From: Lysobacterales bacterium
GTDB taxonomy: Bacteria > Pseudomonadota > Gammaproteobacteria > Xanthomonadales > UBA2363
DNA: 43,452 nucleotides
Reading direction: 5' to 3'
Assembly: GCA_019634735.1 (NCBI GenBank)
Contig: JAHCAT010000022.1
Location: forward strand, 1 to 43,452
The notes under the pieces: model-generated
Told to the model about the DNA's origin: nothing
The model's database searches: none
Seen by the model: the letters and a program-made list of their open reading frames with translations, nothing else
Position numbers and translations under genes: made by a program
Shown here: piece by piece, positions 32,828 to 41,163 of the stretch
How the letters are laid out: each line of letters opens with the position of its first letter
Numbering within the stretch: position 1 is the first letter of the stretch

Positions 32828-33415
32828 TCAATCCAGCGACAGCGGCCGCGCGCAGCAGCGGTACCAGTCCTCGCCGCGCGGCTGGAACACCGAGCAGCAG
32901 CGCATCTCGCCGCCGTAGATGTGCAGGGAGACCGCGACGTCGCGGTCGCTGGCGTTGCGGATGGCGTGGTACTCGTGCGGCGGGATCAGGCTGCCGGCCG
33001 AACCCGGGCCGGCGTCCAGGGTGCCGCGCTGCTCGAAGCGGAAATCGTCGCCGTCGCGCTCGAGCAGCTCGTACTGGACGATCTCCAGGGTGCCGGCGAC
33101 CACGCCCTCGACGCACCACAGGCCAGAGTGGTCGTGCACCGGGGTGCCCTGGCCGGGCCCCCAGGTCATCGCGATCACCGTGTAGCCCAGCTCCTCGCTG
33201 CGGTGGATCTCGCGGCGCGCATAGTGCTCCGGATGCGGCTGGAAGACCTCGTCGGGCAGGCTCAGGCGCTGCTCGCGCATGAGCTGGCACAGGGTCTGGC
33301 GCAGGGCAGTGGTCAATTCGGCGCAGTCGCGGCCGCGGATGGCCCCGTCCAGGGCCTGGACCAGCTCGGCATGGCCCGCGAAATCGCGGATCGGGGCGGA
33401 TGCGATGGCGTTCAT
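32828..33415 (-). CDS. cdo: Cysteine dioxygenase (type I)
   Basis: 195 aa cupin that oxidises L-cysteine to cysteine sulfinate with O2 and a 3-His iron. His94 and His96 are in PVHDHSGLWCVEG, and His150 in HAIRN. Tyr65-x-Arg67 (YAR) matches the pair that holds the substrate carboxylate; mercaptopropionate dioxygenases have Gln there. Ser163-Leu-His165-Ile-Tyr167 matches the SxHxY triad. Cys101 falls at the position of mammalian Cys93, which cross-links to the Tyr, whereas bacterial CDOs typically have Gly there. A GTG at 33424 is also in frame; ATG 33415 is preferred. It follows metX by 56 nt. Confidence 0.93.
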   Translation of the reverse strand: MNAIASAPIRDFAGHAELVQALDGAIRGRDCAELTTALRQTLCQLMREQRLSLPDEVFQPHPEHYARREIHRSEELGYTVIAMTWGPGQGTPVHDHSGLWCVEGVVAGTLEIVQYELLERDGDDFRFEQRGTLDAGPGSAGSLIPPHEYHAIRNASDRDVAVSLHIYGGEMRCCSVFQPRGEDWYRCCARPLSLD

Positions 33416-33471
33416 GGCCGTCACTTTACCATCACGGCCGTCGGCGGCCCCGGGCGGCGCCGGATGGGCGC

Positions 33472-34569
33472 TCAGATCGCGGCCATGAAGTCGCCGATCG
33501 CCTTGCCGAAGCGCGGCGTGTCGACCAGAAAGGCGTCATGGCCCTGGATCGAGGGCAGGGCGGCGAACTGCGTCGGCACGCCGCCCTCGCGCAGGCCTTC
33601 GGCGATCTCCTCCTGCTGCTCCAGCGGGAACAGCAGGTCGGTCTCGACGCCGATCACCAGGGCGCCGCGGGCACGGATGCGGGCCAGGCCGCGCGCCACC
33701 GAGCCGCCGTAGTCGGCGACGTCGAACCAGTCCATGGCGCGCGACAGGTACAGGTAGCAGTTCGGATCGAAGCGGGTGATGAAGCGCTCGGCCTGGTAGG
33801 CCAGGTAGGACTCGACCGCGAACTCCGGGCCGAACGCGCTGCCGTCGCGGACATCTTCGGCGACCTTGCTGCGCCCGAAGCGCTGCCGCCACTCGCGCGC
33901 CGAGCGGTAGGTGGTCATGCCCAGCTTGCGGGCCAGCAGCATGCCGGTCACCGGAAATGCGTCGGCGTCGTAGTGGCCGCCGTTCCAGGCCGGGTCGGAT
34001 CGGATCAGCTCGCGCTGCAGCGAGCGGATGGCGATCGAGAACGGCAGCGAATGCGGGGCGGTCGACACCAGCAGCAGGTGGCGGGCCGCCTCCGGCAGGT
34101 TCAGCGCATAGGCCAGGGCGCTCATGCCACCCATCGAGGGGCCGACCAGGCAGTGCAGGCGCTCGATGCCCAGCGACCTGACCACCTCGTGCGCGGCCAG
34201 CGCGACGTCCTCCAGACTGAGCGCCGGGAAGTCCAGGCGCCAGGGTTGGCCGGTGGCCGGATTCGGCGAGGCCGGCCCGGTCGAACCCATGCAACTGCCC
34301 AGGGAATTCACGCAGACCACGAACCAGCGCCGGGTGTCGATCGCCTTGCCAGGTCCGATGATGTCGTCCCACCAGCCCGGCGTCGGATCGTCGGGATGGG
34401 CCGCGGCATGGGCGCTGGGCGACATGCCGGTCAGTACCAGCACGGCATTGTCGCGGGCCGGCGCCAGCTCGCCCCAGGTCTCGTAGGCGACGCGGGCGTC
34501 CTCCAGGCGGCCGCCGCGGCGCATGGCGAACGGCGAGGGCAGTGGACAGTATCGGGTGGCGGGGGTCAT
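33472..34569 (-). CDS. metX: MetX-family acyltransferase: homoserine or serine O-succinyltransferase
   Basis: 365 aa alpha/beta hydrolase-fold acyltransferase. The nucleophile is Ser145 in GPSMGGM, the acid Asp in GVETDLLFP and the His in QGHDAFLVD. Typical MetX regions are NAVLVLTGMSPSAHA, IIGPGKAIDTRRWFVVCVNSLGSCMGSTGP and the active-site Arg in TYRSAREWRQRFGR. MetX makes O-acyl-homoserine for methionine, but in Xanthomonadales some MetX homologues are reported to succinylate serine for cysteine synthesis. The YRSAREW context and adjacency to cysteine dioxygenase keep that option open. Start ATG 34569. It heads the metX-cdo-ELWxxDGT set. Confidence 0.88.
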   Translation of the reverse strand: MTPATRYCPLPSPFAMRRGGRLEDARVAYETWGELAPARDNAVLVLTGMSPSAHAAAHPDDPTPGWWDDIIGPGKAIDTRRWFVVCVNSLGSCMGSTGPASPNPATGQPWRLDFPALSLEDVALAAHEVVRSLGIERLHCLVGPSMGGMSALAYALNLPEAARHLLLVSTAPHSLPFSIAIRSLQRELIRSDPAWNGGHYDADAFPVTGMLLARKLGMTTYRSAREWRQRFGRSKVAEDVRDGSAFGPEFAVESYLAYQAERFITRFDPNCYLYLSRAMDWFDVADYGGSVARGLARIRARGALVIGVETDLLFPLEQQEEIAEGLREGGVPTQFAALPSIQGHDAFLVDTPRFGKAIGDFMAAI

Positions 34570-34651
34570 GGCGCGCAAGGCTACAGGCGCACAGCGGCGC
34601 GGCCAAGCGCGGTGCGCCCGCGCGCAGCACGGCTTGCGTATGCTGTCGACC

Positions 34652-35332
34652 ATGCACGGCAACTCCCGCCCCGTCTCCAGCCGCCAGTCCGACATCCACG
34701 ACCGCCTGGACGACGTGGTGCGCCGCCACCTCGCACAGCCCTGGCGTGCGCCGGTGCATGCGGCGACCGAGCGGGCCATGGCTCCGCTGCTGGAGGAACT
34801 CGCGAGCTGGCGAGGACCGGTGGTACTTGACTCCGGATGCGGCGACGGCGCCAGCACCCTGCGCCTGGCCTACCGGCACCGCACAGCGCTGGTGATCGGC
34901 CTGGACAAGTCGGCGCTGCGCCTGCAACGCCTGGCACCGGGTGGCTGGTTGCGCCGCGGCAACGTCTGCCTGTGCCGCGCCGAGGTCGCCCAGGCCTGGC
35001 GCCTGCTGGCCCGTGCCGGGGTGCGGCTGGACGCCCACTGGCTGCTCTACCCCAACCCCTGGCCGAAGCCGACCCAGCTGCTGCGCCGCTGGCACGCCCA
35101 CCCGGTGTTTCCCGACCTGGTGCGCCTGGGCGGGCGGCTCGAGGCGCGCAGCAACTGGCCGCTGTACCTGGCGGAGCTGGCCCGTGCCCTGGACCTGTGC
35201 GGGCAGCGCAGCCGCCTCACCATCCTGCCCCCGGAGGAGCCGCTGCTGACGCCGTTCGAACTCAAGTACCGCGACAGCGGCCATACCCTGTGGCGACTGC
35301 AGGCCGAACTGTCGGCTCGCGCGCCGGGCTGA
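34652..35332 (+). CDS. TrmB-like SAM-dependent methyltransferase
   Basis: 226 aa. Motif I is VLDSGCGDGASTLRLA and the hallmark of the tRNA m7G46 methyltransferase family is visible as YPNPWPKPTQLLRRW (TrmB usually has DPWPKKRHHKRR). C-terminal RLEARSNWPLYLAELA and a DSGHTLWRLQ ending also match the family. The N-terminus SDIHDRLDDVVRRHLAQPWRAPVHAAT is unlike classical TrmB, so this is probably the shorter paralogue found in xanthomonads rather than the housekeeping trmB. An in-frame ATG at 34640 adds four residues. It diverges from metX. Confidence 0.83.
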   Translation: MHGNSRPVSSRQSDIHDRLDDVVRRHLAQPWRAPVHAATERAMAPLLEELASWRGPVVLDSGCGDGASTLRLAYRHRTALVIGLDKSALRLQRLAPGGWLRRGNVCLCRAEVAQAWRLLARAGVRLDAHWLLYPNPWPKPTQLLRRWHAHPVFPDLVRLGGRLEARSNWPLYLAELARALDLCGQRSRLTILPPEEPLLTPFELKYRDSGHTLWRLQAELSARAPG

Positions 35333-35474
35333 GCGCACGAGCAGCGCGCCCTTTGGCGACCCCTGAGTCAGCGGTGCAGGCCCGTCGGGATACGGCTGGC
35401 AGCGGCTCGGGCCGATCGGCACGGGCAGGCGGCATGGCCGACGCGTGACCGGAGGCGCGCCGGACGGGCGCATC

Positions 35475-35503
35475 GAAGAACGACCAGGTGGATCGTGCTT
35501 CAA
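35475..35503. repeat. 29-nt hairpin element, copy 2 (convergent intergenic)
   Basis: Matches 5356-5384 at 21 of 29 positions. ACGACC pairs with GGATCGT around loop AGGT with one bulge, followed by GCTTC. It lies between the TrmB-like gene and the end of ccmI, which converge. Confidence 0.4.
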
Positions 35504-35518
35504 CGCGCTGCGATGGGC

Positions 35519-36754
35519 TCAGCCCTCGACGGCCCGGTCCAGCGCCAGACTCAGCGCCCCGACCTCGCCGACCACGACGGCCTGCGGCACCGCCTCGAGG
35601 TCGCCGGCAGCGGGCTGAGCCTGGCCGCTGCGCGACAACCGGGCGCTGACCAGGATGCTTGCCCCCATCTCTATCTGCACGCCGTCCAGCATGCGGTCGG
35701 CCTGCGACAGGGAAACCACCAGCGGGAAGCGCGGTGCCTCGATGCGGCGGATCGCCAGCGGCGGACCGCCACCCGGCGCCCGGGCGATCACGAACAGGGT
35801 CGCGTCCGGTGGCGCCTGGGCCGCCACGCCCGCATCCAGCACCACTTCGACGGCGATCTGTGGGCCCTGAGGCGGGCGTTCCTCTGCTGCGGCGCCCGCG
35901 TCGTCGAGCTGGGCTGCCGTCGCCTCGGCGTCCAGGCCGGCGCGCCGTCGCGCCGCGGCGATCTGTTCGTCCAGGCGCGCGACCACCGGCTCACCCGCCG
36001 GCAGCAGGGCGCGCAGGCGGGTCCAGGTCGCCGCAGCCCCGGCGTCGTCGCCGTCCTGCTGCTGGGCGATGCCGAGCAGCCACAGTCCCTTCTGCTGGGT
36101 CGGATCGATGCTCAGCGCCTGCTCGACCAGGGTGCGGGGCTGACCGCCCAGGCGTCGGTCCGGACCGGCCAGGGCCAGGGCCTCGGCATGCTCGACCAGC
36201 ACCTCAGGTTGCGCCGGTGCCAGCGCGAAGGCGCTGCTGGTGGCGCGCAGCATGTCCTGGAAGCGCTCCAGCGACCGGTAGCTGCGGGCCAGCAGCAGCC
36301 AGCCGTCGATATTGGTGGGCTCGTCGCGCAGGCGCTGCTCGAGGCCGGCGAGCGCCGACTCCATGTCCTGGGCATTGCCGAGCTGCGCCGGCGCAGTCAG
36401 TGCGCGCGGATCGAGCGCGGCCGGCTGGCCGATCGCGAACCAGATCGCCACCGCAAGCGCTGGCACGGCGATCGCCAGGCCGATCGCCAGTCCCCGGGCG
36501 GGCGCCGGATGCTCAGGGGCTGGCGCCTCCAGCAGGGCCAGCAGCGCCGCTGCGATCCGCTCGCGCTCGCGCGCGAAGCCGGCGTCGTCGAGCTCGCCCG
36601 CGGCATGGCGGCCGCGAAGCACGGCCAGTTCGGCCTCCAGGTCACGACGGTCGACGCCGTCGCCGGAACGCCGGCGCAGCAGCGGCGGCAACAGCAGGCC
36701 CAGCGCGGCCAGGCTCAGGGCCAGCACGCCGAGCCAGAACAGGGCGATCACCAT
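35519..36754 (-). CDS. ccmI: Cytochrome c maturation protein CcmI
   Basis: 411 aa. Two N-terminal membrane segments (about 4-24 and 90-108) flank a Leu-zipper-like cytoplasmic loop (DRRDLEAELAVLRGRHAAGELDDAGFARER). The periplasmic part holds TPR-type helices (YRSLERFQDMLRATSSAF and ALSIDPTQQKGLWLLG) and a C-terminal beta domain. CcmI chaperones apocytochrome c to the CcmFH lyase. The start overlaps the ccmH stop by 7 nt. It is the last gene of the ccm operon. The length is typical of fused CcmI. Confidence 0.93.
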   Translation of the reverse strand: MVIALFWLGVLALSLAALGLLLPPLLRRRSGDGVDRRDLEAELAVLRGRHAAGELDDAGFARERERIAAALLALLEAPAPEHPAPARGLAIGLAIAVPALAVAIWFAIGQPAALDPRALTAPAQLGNAQDMESALAGLEQRLRDEPTNIDGWLLLARSYRSLERFQDMLRATSSAFALAPAQPEVLVEHAEALALAGPDRRLGGQPRTLVEQALSIDPTQQKGLWLLGIAQQQDGDDAGAAATWTRLRALLPAGEPVVARLDEQIAAARRRAGLDAEATAAQLDDAGAAAEERPPQGPQIAVEVVLDAGVAAQAPPDATLFVIARAPGGGPPLAIRRIEAPRFPLVVSLSQADRMLDGVQIEMGASILVSARLSRSGQAQPAAGDLEAVPQAVVVGEVGALSLALDRAVEG

Positions 36755-37188
36755 TCCTCGTCCTTGGCAGGTTCAAGCGGGGCAGTACCGGCCGCCGCGC
36801 GGCGCCGGCGCACGATGGCGGCGACCGTCACCAGCCCGGCCAGCAGCAGCAGGGCGGGACCGAACCAGATCCACCAGGTGCGACGGTCCAGGGGCGGCCG
36901 GTACAGCACGAAATCGCCGTAGCGCTCGGTCAGGAAGCTCTTGACCTCGGCGTCGCTGCGGCCGTCGCGGATCAGTTCGAACAGTTCGCGGCGCAGGTCG
37001 CGCGCCAGCGGCGCGTCTGAGTCGGCCAGGCTCTGGTTCTGGCAGACCATGCAGCGCAGTTCCGCAGCCAGGGCGTTGAAGCGTGCCCGTTCGGCCTCGT
37101 CGGCGAACGGCAGCGGGTCGACGGCGGCGGAGGCCAGCCCCCCCAGCAGCAGCGCCAGCGCCGCCAGGGCGACGCGCAGCCCGGTCAC
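36748..37188 (-). CDS. ccmH: Cytochrome c maturation protein CcmH
   Basis: 146 aa. Signal/anchor at residues 1-22, then the redox motif LRCMVCQNQ (Cys46-x-x-Cys49) with the family hallmark QSLADSDAPLA. A single membrane helix (WIWFGPALLLLAGLVTVAAIV) near the C-terminus anchors it to the inner membrane, active site in the periplasm. It reduces the apocytochrome CXXCH thiols. The start is GTG 37188, overlapping the ccmG stop (GTGA). The short form fits organisms where the TPR part is a separate CcmI. Confidence 0.94.
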   Translation of the reverse strand: MTGLRVALAALALLLGGLASAAVDPLPFADEAERARFNALAAELRCMVCQNQSLADSDAPLARDLRRELFELIRDGRSDAEVKSFLTERYGDFVLYRPPLDRRTWWIWFGPALLLLAGLVTVAAIVRRRRAAAGTAPLEPAKDEEW

Positions 37189-37733
37189 GAGCCGGCCTCC
37201 GCCTGCAACTGCGCGAGCAGCGGCAGCAGGGTGCGCTGCAGGTCCTGCTCGGTCAGCGGCCCCACGAACTTGTGGCGGATCACGCCGGCGGCGTCGATCA
37301 CGAAGGTCTCCGGGGCGCCGTAGACACCGTAATGCAGGGCGACGCGGTTGTCGGGGTCGGCAGCGATCGCGTGGTAGGGGTCCCCGAACTGCGCCAGCCA
37401 GCGCAGCGCGTCGGCACGCTCGTCCTTCCAGTTCAGGCCGACCAGGGCGATGTCGCGGCGCGCGCCCAGGCGCTCGACCAGCGGGTGTTCGACGCGGCAG
37501 CCGGCGCACCAGCTCGCCCAGACGTTGAGTAGCCACGGTCGGCCGAGGAAGGCGCTGCTGCTGACCTCGGCCTCGCCCTCGCGCAGGCCGGGCAGGGTGA
37601 ACGATGGCGCCGGCTTGCCGATCAGCACCGAGGGCAGGCGGTCGGGCGGCCGTTCCTCGCTCAGACGGATGCCGGCAAACAACAGCACGACCAGGCCCAG
37701 GAAGGCGGCCAGCGGCAGCAGACGCAACATCAT
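37185..37733 (-). CDS. ccmG: Thiol:disulfide oxidoreductase CcmG/DsbE
   Basis: 182 aa. An N-terminal membrane anchor (MMLRLLPLAAFLGLVVLLFAG) precedes a periplasmic thioredoxin fold with active site WASWCAGCRVEHP. The GVYGAPETFVID loop carries the cis-Pro, as in DsbE. It reduces apocytochrome c or CcmH. Two Met codons (37733, 37730) abut the ccmF stop; either overlap (ATGA or TGATG) is possible. It sits in the usual ccmF-ccmG-ccmH order. Confidence 0.95.
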   Translation of the reverse strand: MMLRLLPLAAFLGLVVLLFAGIRLSEERPPDRLPSVLIGKPAPSFTLPGLREGEAEVSSSAFLGRPWLLNVWASWCAGCRVEHPLVERLGARRDIALVGLNWKDERADALRWLAQFGDPYHAIAADPDNRVALHYGVYGAPETFVIDAAGVIRHKFVGPLTEQDLQRTLLPLLAQLQAEAGS

Positions 37734-39667
37734 GCCGCGACCTTCCGCGCCACCGCGGGGGCGGCTGCCTGGCGGCGTGCGTAGCGGGCATCGGCCGCGG
37801 CCCACAGGCCGCCCAGCATCATCAGCAGCGAACCCAGCCAGATCCAGCGTATGAAGGGCTTGTGGTAGATACGCAGCGACCAGCCACCGGCCTCGTCGAC
37901 CGGCTCGCCCATGGCGACGTACAGGTCGCGGAACAGGCCAGGGTCGATCGCGGCCTCGGTCATGACCTGGCCGCGCCGGTAGCTGCGCTTTTCCGGACGC
38001 AGCACGGTGAGCTCGCGGTCGCCGCGCAGCACGGTGACCGTGCCGTACTCACCGCCGAAATTCGGACCGTCGCGATGGGCGCTGCCGTCGAAGCGGAACT
38101 GGTAGCCGGCGACCTCGACCGACTCGCCGGGCGACAGTGCGACGTCGCGCTCGATGCTGGTCGTTTCCGTGACCAGCACGCCGATCACGAACAGGCCGAC
38201 GCCGACATGGGCGATCGCCATGCCGATCATCTCGCGGCTGAAGGCACGCTGCTCGCGCAGCCGTGCCAGTACGAAGGCCAGGGTCCCGGCGACCACCCAG
38301 GTGCCGCCGAGCACGCCAGCGGCACCCTTCAGCGGTACCCCGGCCAGGGCCAGGACCGCGATCGCTACCAGCACCGCGAACGCGGCGGCCGGCCACAGCA
38401 GGCGACCCTGGGTGCCGGACTGCTCGGCCCGCCAGCGGGTCACCGGCCCCAACGGCAGCAGCAGGACGATCGGGATCATCAGCAGCGTGAACAGCAGGCC
38501 GAAGTAAGGCGGCCCGACCGAGATCTTGTCGCCGGTGACGGCGTCCAGGGCCAGCGGTGCCAGCGTGCCCAGCAGCACCATCGCGCAGGCCACCGCCATG
38601 AACAGGTTGTTGAGCAGCAGCAGGGTCTCGCGCGAGTTGCCGGCGAACGGTTCGCCAGCCGCGATCTTCGGCGCGCGAAGCGCATAGAGCAGCAGCGAGC
38701 CGCCGACCGCCATGCCAAGGAAGATCAGGACGAACATGCCGCGTTCGGGGTCGCTGGCGAAGGCATGCACGCTGGTCAGCACACCGGAGCGGACCAGGAA
38801 GGCGCCGAGCAGGCTGAGCGAGAACGCCGCAATCGACAGCAGCAGGGTCCAGGCCATGAAGCTGCCGCGCTTTTCGGTGACCGCCTGGGAGTGGATCAGG
38901 GCGGTGCCGACCAACCAGGGCATGAACGAGGCGTTCTCGACCGGGTCCCAGAACCACCAGCCGCCCCAGCCCAGTTCGTAGTAGGCCCACCACGAGCCCA
39001 GCGCGATGCCGAGCGTGAGCAGTGCCCAGGCGACGTTGGTCCAGGGGCGCGCCCAGCGCACCCACTGCCGCTCGAGGCGCCCCTCGAGCATGGCCGCGAT
39101 CGCGAAGGCGAAGGCGACCGCGAAGCCCACGTAGCCCGCATAGAGCATCGGCGGATGCACGATCAGGCCGAAATCCTGCAGCAGCGGATTCAGATCGACG
39201 CCGTCCGGGGGCGGCGGAAGCAGCCGCTCGAAGGGGTTGGAGGTGAACAGCGTGAAGCTCAGGAAACCGATGCTGATCAGCCCCATCACCGCCAGGACAT
39301 GGGCGGTGAAGCGCTCGGGCAGGTGGCCGCTGAACATCGCCACCGCGACGGTCCAGATCGCCAGGAACAGCGCCCAGAGCACCAGTGAGCCTTCATGGGC
39401 GCCCCAGACCGCCGAAAACCGGTAGTACCAGGGCAGTTCGAGGTTGGAGTTCTGGGCGACGTAGGCCACCGAGAAGTCCTGCACCATGAAGGCCCAGGTC
39501 AGCAGGCCGAAGGCCAGCGCCACGAACACGAACTGGCCGACCGCGGCCGGCGCCGCGACTGCGCGCCAGGCCGGCCGGCCGATCCCGGTGGCGAGCAGCG
39601 GCAGCGCCTGCACGGCGCTGAGCAGCAGAGCGAGGATGAGCGCGAAGTGGCCGAGTTCGGGAAGCAT
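37730..39667 (-). CDS. ccmF: Heme lyase subunit CcmF
   Basis: 645 aa, about fifteen membrane segments. The tryptophan-rich WWD domain reads WGGWWFWDPVENASFMPWL, and heme-binding His residues occur in conserved loops such as WGAHEGSLVLW. It has a large periplasmic loop before the last helix with RDLYVAMGEP. It transfers heme from CcmE to apocytochrome c with CcmH and CcmI. Start ATG 39667, 31 nt after ccmE. Length matches E. coli CcmF (647 aa). Confidence 0.97.
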   Translation of the reverse strand: MLPELGHFALILALLLSAVQALPLLATGIGRPAWRAVAAPAAVGQFVFVALAFGLLTWAFMVQDFSVAYVAQNSNLELPWYYRFSAVWGAHEGSLVLWALFLAIWTVAVAMFSGHLPERFTAHVLAVMGLISIGFLSFTLFTSNPFERLLPPPPDGVDLNPLLQDFGLIVHPPMLYAGYVGFAVAFAFAIAAMLEGRLERQWVRWARPWTNVAWALLTLGIALGSWWAYYELGWGGWWFWDPVENASFMPWLVGTALIHSQAVTEKRGSFMAWTLLLSIAAFSLSLLGAFLVRSGVLTSVHAFASDPERGMFVLIFLGMAVGGSLLLYALRAPKIAAGEPFAGNSRETLLLLNNLFMAVACAMVLLGTLAPLALDAVTGDKISVGPPYFGLLFTLLMIPIVLLLPLGPVTRWRAEQSGTQGRLLWPAAAFAVLVAIAVLALAGVPLKGAAGVLGGTWVVAGTLAFVLARLREQRAFSREMIGMAIAHVGVGLFVIGVLVTETTSIERDVALSPGESVEVAGYQFRFDGSAHRDGPNFGGEYGTVTVLRGDRELTVLRPEKRSYRRGQVMTEAAIDPGLFRDLYVAMGEPVDEAGGWSLRIYHKPFIRWIWLGSLLMMLGGLWAAADARYARRQAAAPAVARKVAA

Positions 39668-39698
39668 GGGGGAATCGCCGGGTGCGGGTGGGGAAAGG

Positions 39699-40151
39699 TC
39701 AGTAGGCCTTGGCGGGCGAGGCGCCGTTGCCGCGCGCCCGCTCCATCGCGTCCATCACTTCCTTGGGCATGTAGGTCTCGTCGTGCTTGGCAAGAACCTT
39801 GTTGGCCTCGAACAGACCGTCCTCGCGCAGGTGCCCGTGGGCGATCACGCTCTGGCCCTCGCGGAACAGGTCCGGGAGGATGCCTTCGTAGAAGACAGCG
39901 TGTTCGTTGACCCGGTCGGTGACGGTGAAGCCGACCTTCAGGCCGCCCAGGCGCTGGATGCTGTCCTCGAGCACGACGCCACCGAGGCGGAAGCGGGCGC
40001 CCGGTTCCAGGCCCTCTTCGCGCACTGCGGTCGGGCTGTACAGGTAGCTGACGTTGCCGCTCAGCGCGTAGAGGGCAAGCGCGGTGGCGGTGACCGCACC
40101 GAGCACGATCAGGGAGATGGCGATCAGGCGGCGCTTCTGCTTGGGACTCAT
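39699..40151 (-). CDS. ccmE: Heme chaperone CcmE
   Basis: 150 aa. An N-terminal anchor (residues 8-30) is followed by a periplasmic OB-fold. The covalent heme ligand is His123 in LAKHDETYMPKEV, with the nearby Tyr127 that coordinates iron. The FRLGGVV and VNEHAVFYEGILPDLFREGQ segments are standard. Its ATG overlaps the ccmD stop (ATGA). It carries heme from CcmC to CcmF. Confidence 0.97.
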   Translation of the reverse strand: MSPKQKRRLIAISLIVLGAVTATALALYALSGNVSYLYSPTAVREEGLEPGARFRLGGVVLEDSIQRLGGLKVGFTVTDRVNEHAVFYEGILPDLFREGQSVIAHGHLREDGLFEANKVLAKHDETYMPKEVMDAMERARGNGASPAKAY

Positions 40152-40321
40152 GGCTGCGAGGAGGGATTGGTCGGGGCGACGGGACGGCGCGGCCGCTGCC
40201 GGCGCAGCGCGCGTCGCCGCCGGAACGGAGCGGTCGCGTCCCAGGCCAGCACCACCGCGGTGACGGCGTAGGCGCTCCACACGTAGGCGCCATAACCGCC
40301 CATGGCGAGGAACTCAGACAT
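40148..40321 (-). CDS. ccmD: Heme exporter subunit CcmD
   Basis: 57 aa, read directly from the sequence. MSEFLAMGGYGAYVWSAYAV begins the single membrane helix, typical of CcmD, and a basic cytoplasmic stretch FRRRRALRRQRPRRP follows. It helps release holo-CcmE from the CcmABC complex. It overlaps ccmC by 8 nt upstream and ccmE by 4 nt downstream. Confidence 0.93.
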   Translation of the reverse strand: MSEFLAMGGYGAYVWSAYAVTAVVLAWDATAPFRRRRALRRQRPRRPVAPTNPSSQP

Positions 40322-41066
40322 CGCTGCGCGCCCCCAGTTCCTGGCGCACCCAGGCGCTGCCGGCCTCCTGCTCGAGCAGGGCGACGCGGGTGCGGGCGAA
40401 CAGGCTGCCGGCGAAGTACAGTTTGCTGGCCACGGCCATGGCCAGAAGCGGCCAGAGCATCGACGGATGGATCGAGGATTCGCCGAACATGCGCACGGTC
40501 GGCCCCTGGTGCAGCGAATTCCACCAGGTCACCGCGAAGTGCACCACCGGCACGTTGACCACGCCGACCAGGGCCAGCAGGCAGGCCGCGCGCCGGCCGG
40601 CGCGACGGTCCTCGAAGGCCTGCGCCAGGGCGATCACGCCCAGATAGAGGAAGAACAGCACCAGTTCGGAGGTGAGCCGCGGGTCCCAGTCCCACCAGGT
40701 GCCCCACATCGGCCGGCCCCAGATCGAGCCGGTGACCAGGGTGATCAGGGTGAACGCCGCGCCGGTCGGGGCGGCGGTCAGCACCAGGGTCTCGGCCAGC
40801 TTCATGCGCCAGACCAGGGCCACGAAGGCGGCGACCGCCATGAACGCGAACACCGCCATCGACATCCACGCGGCCGGGACGTGCACGTAGATGATCCGGA
40901 AGCTGTCTCCTTGCTGGTAGTCGGGCGGCGCCAGAACCAGACCGGCATACAGGCCGTATGCGGCCAGCAGGGCGGCCAGCGCGAAGCACCACGGCTGCAG
41001 GCGGGCCGCGAAGGCGTAGAAGGTCGGTGGCGAACCGAGTCGATGGAACCAGAGCGGCAGTTTCAT
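40314..41066 (-). CDS. ccmC: Heme-handling membrane protein CcmC
   Basis: 250 aa, six membrane helices. The WWD motif is WGTWWDWDPRLTSEL, and the two axial His residues occur in IYVHVPAAW and VVHFAVTWWNSLHQG. It attaches heme to CcmE with CcmAB and CcmD. Start ATG 41066. The 97-nt gap to ccmB upstream is the only sizeable one in the operon and could hold an internal promoter, but none is evident. Confidence 0.96.
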   Translation of the reverse strand: MKLPLWFHRLGSPPTFYAFAARLQPWCFALAALLAAYGLYAGLVLAPPDYQQGDSFRIIYVHVPAAWMSMAVFAFMAVAAFVALVWRMKLAETLVLTAAPTGAAFTLITLVTGSIWGRPMWGTWWDWDPRLTSELVLFFLYLGVIALAQAFEDRRAGRRAACLLALVGVVNVPVVHFAVTWWNSLHQGPTVRMFGESSIHPSMLWPLLAMAVASKLYFAGSLFARTRVALLEQEAGSAWVRQELGARSDV

Positions 41067-41163
41067 GGCGACGGCAGGCAGGCGGAAGCGCCCGCGACAA
41101 TGATGGCACGGCGTGCGTCGACGCCGGATTGACGAAGGTCAAGTCGTGGCCGGTCGCGCCCGA

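Noticed and set aside
31437..32918. 493-codon open frame on plus opposite the exported 906-aa gene
   Set aside because: Shadow frame without signal or motif; the minus frame has a signal peptide and repeats.
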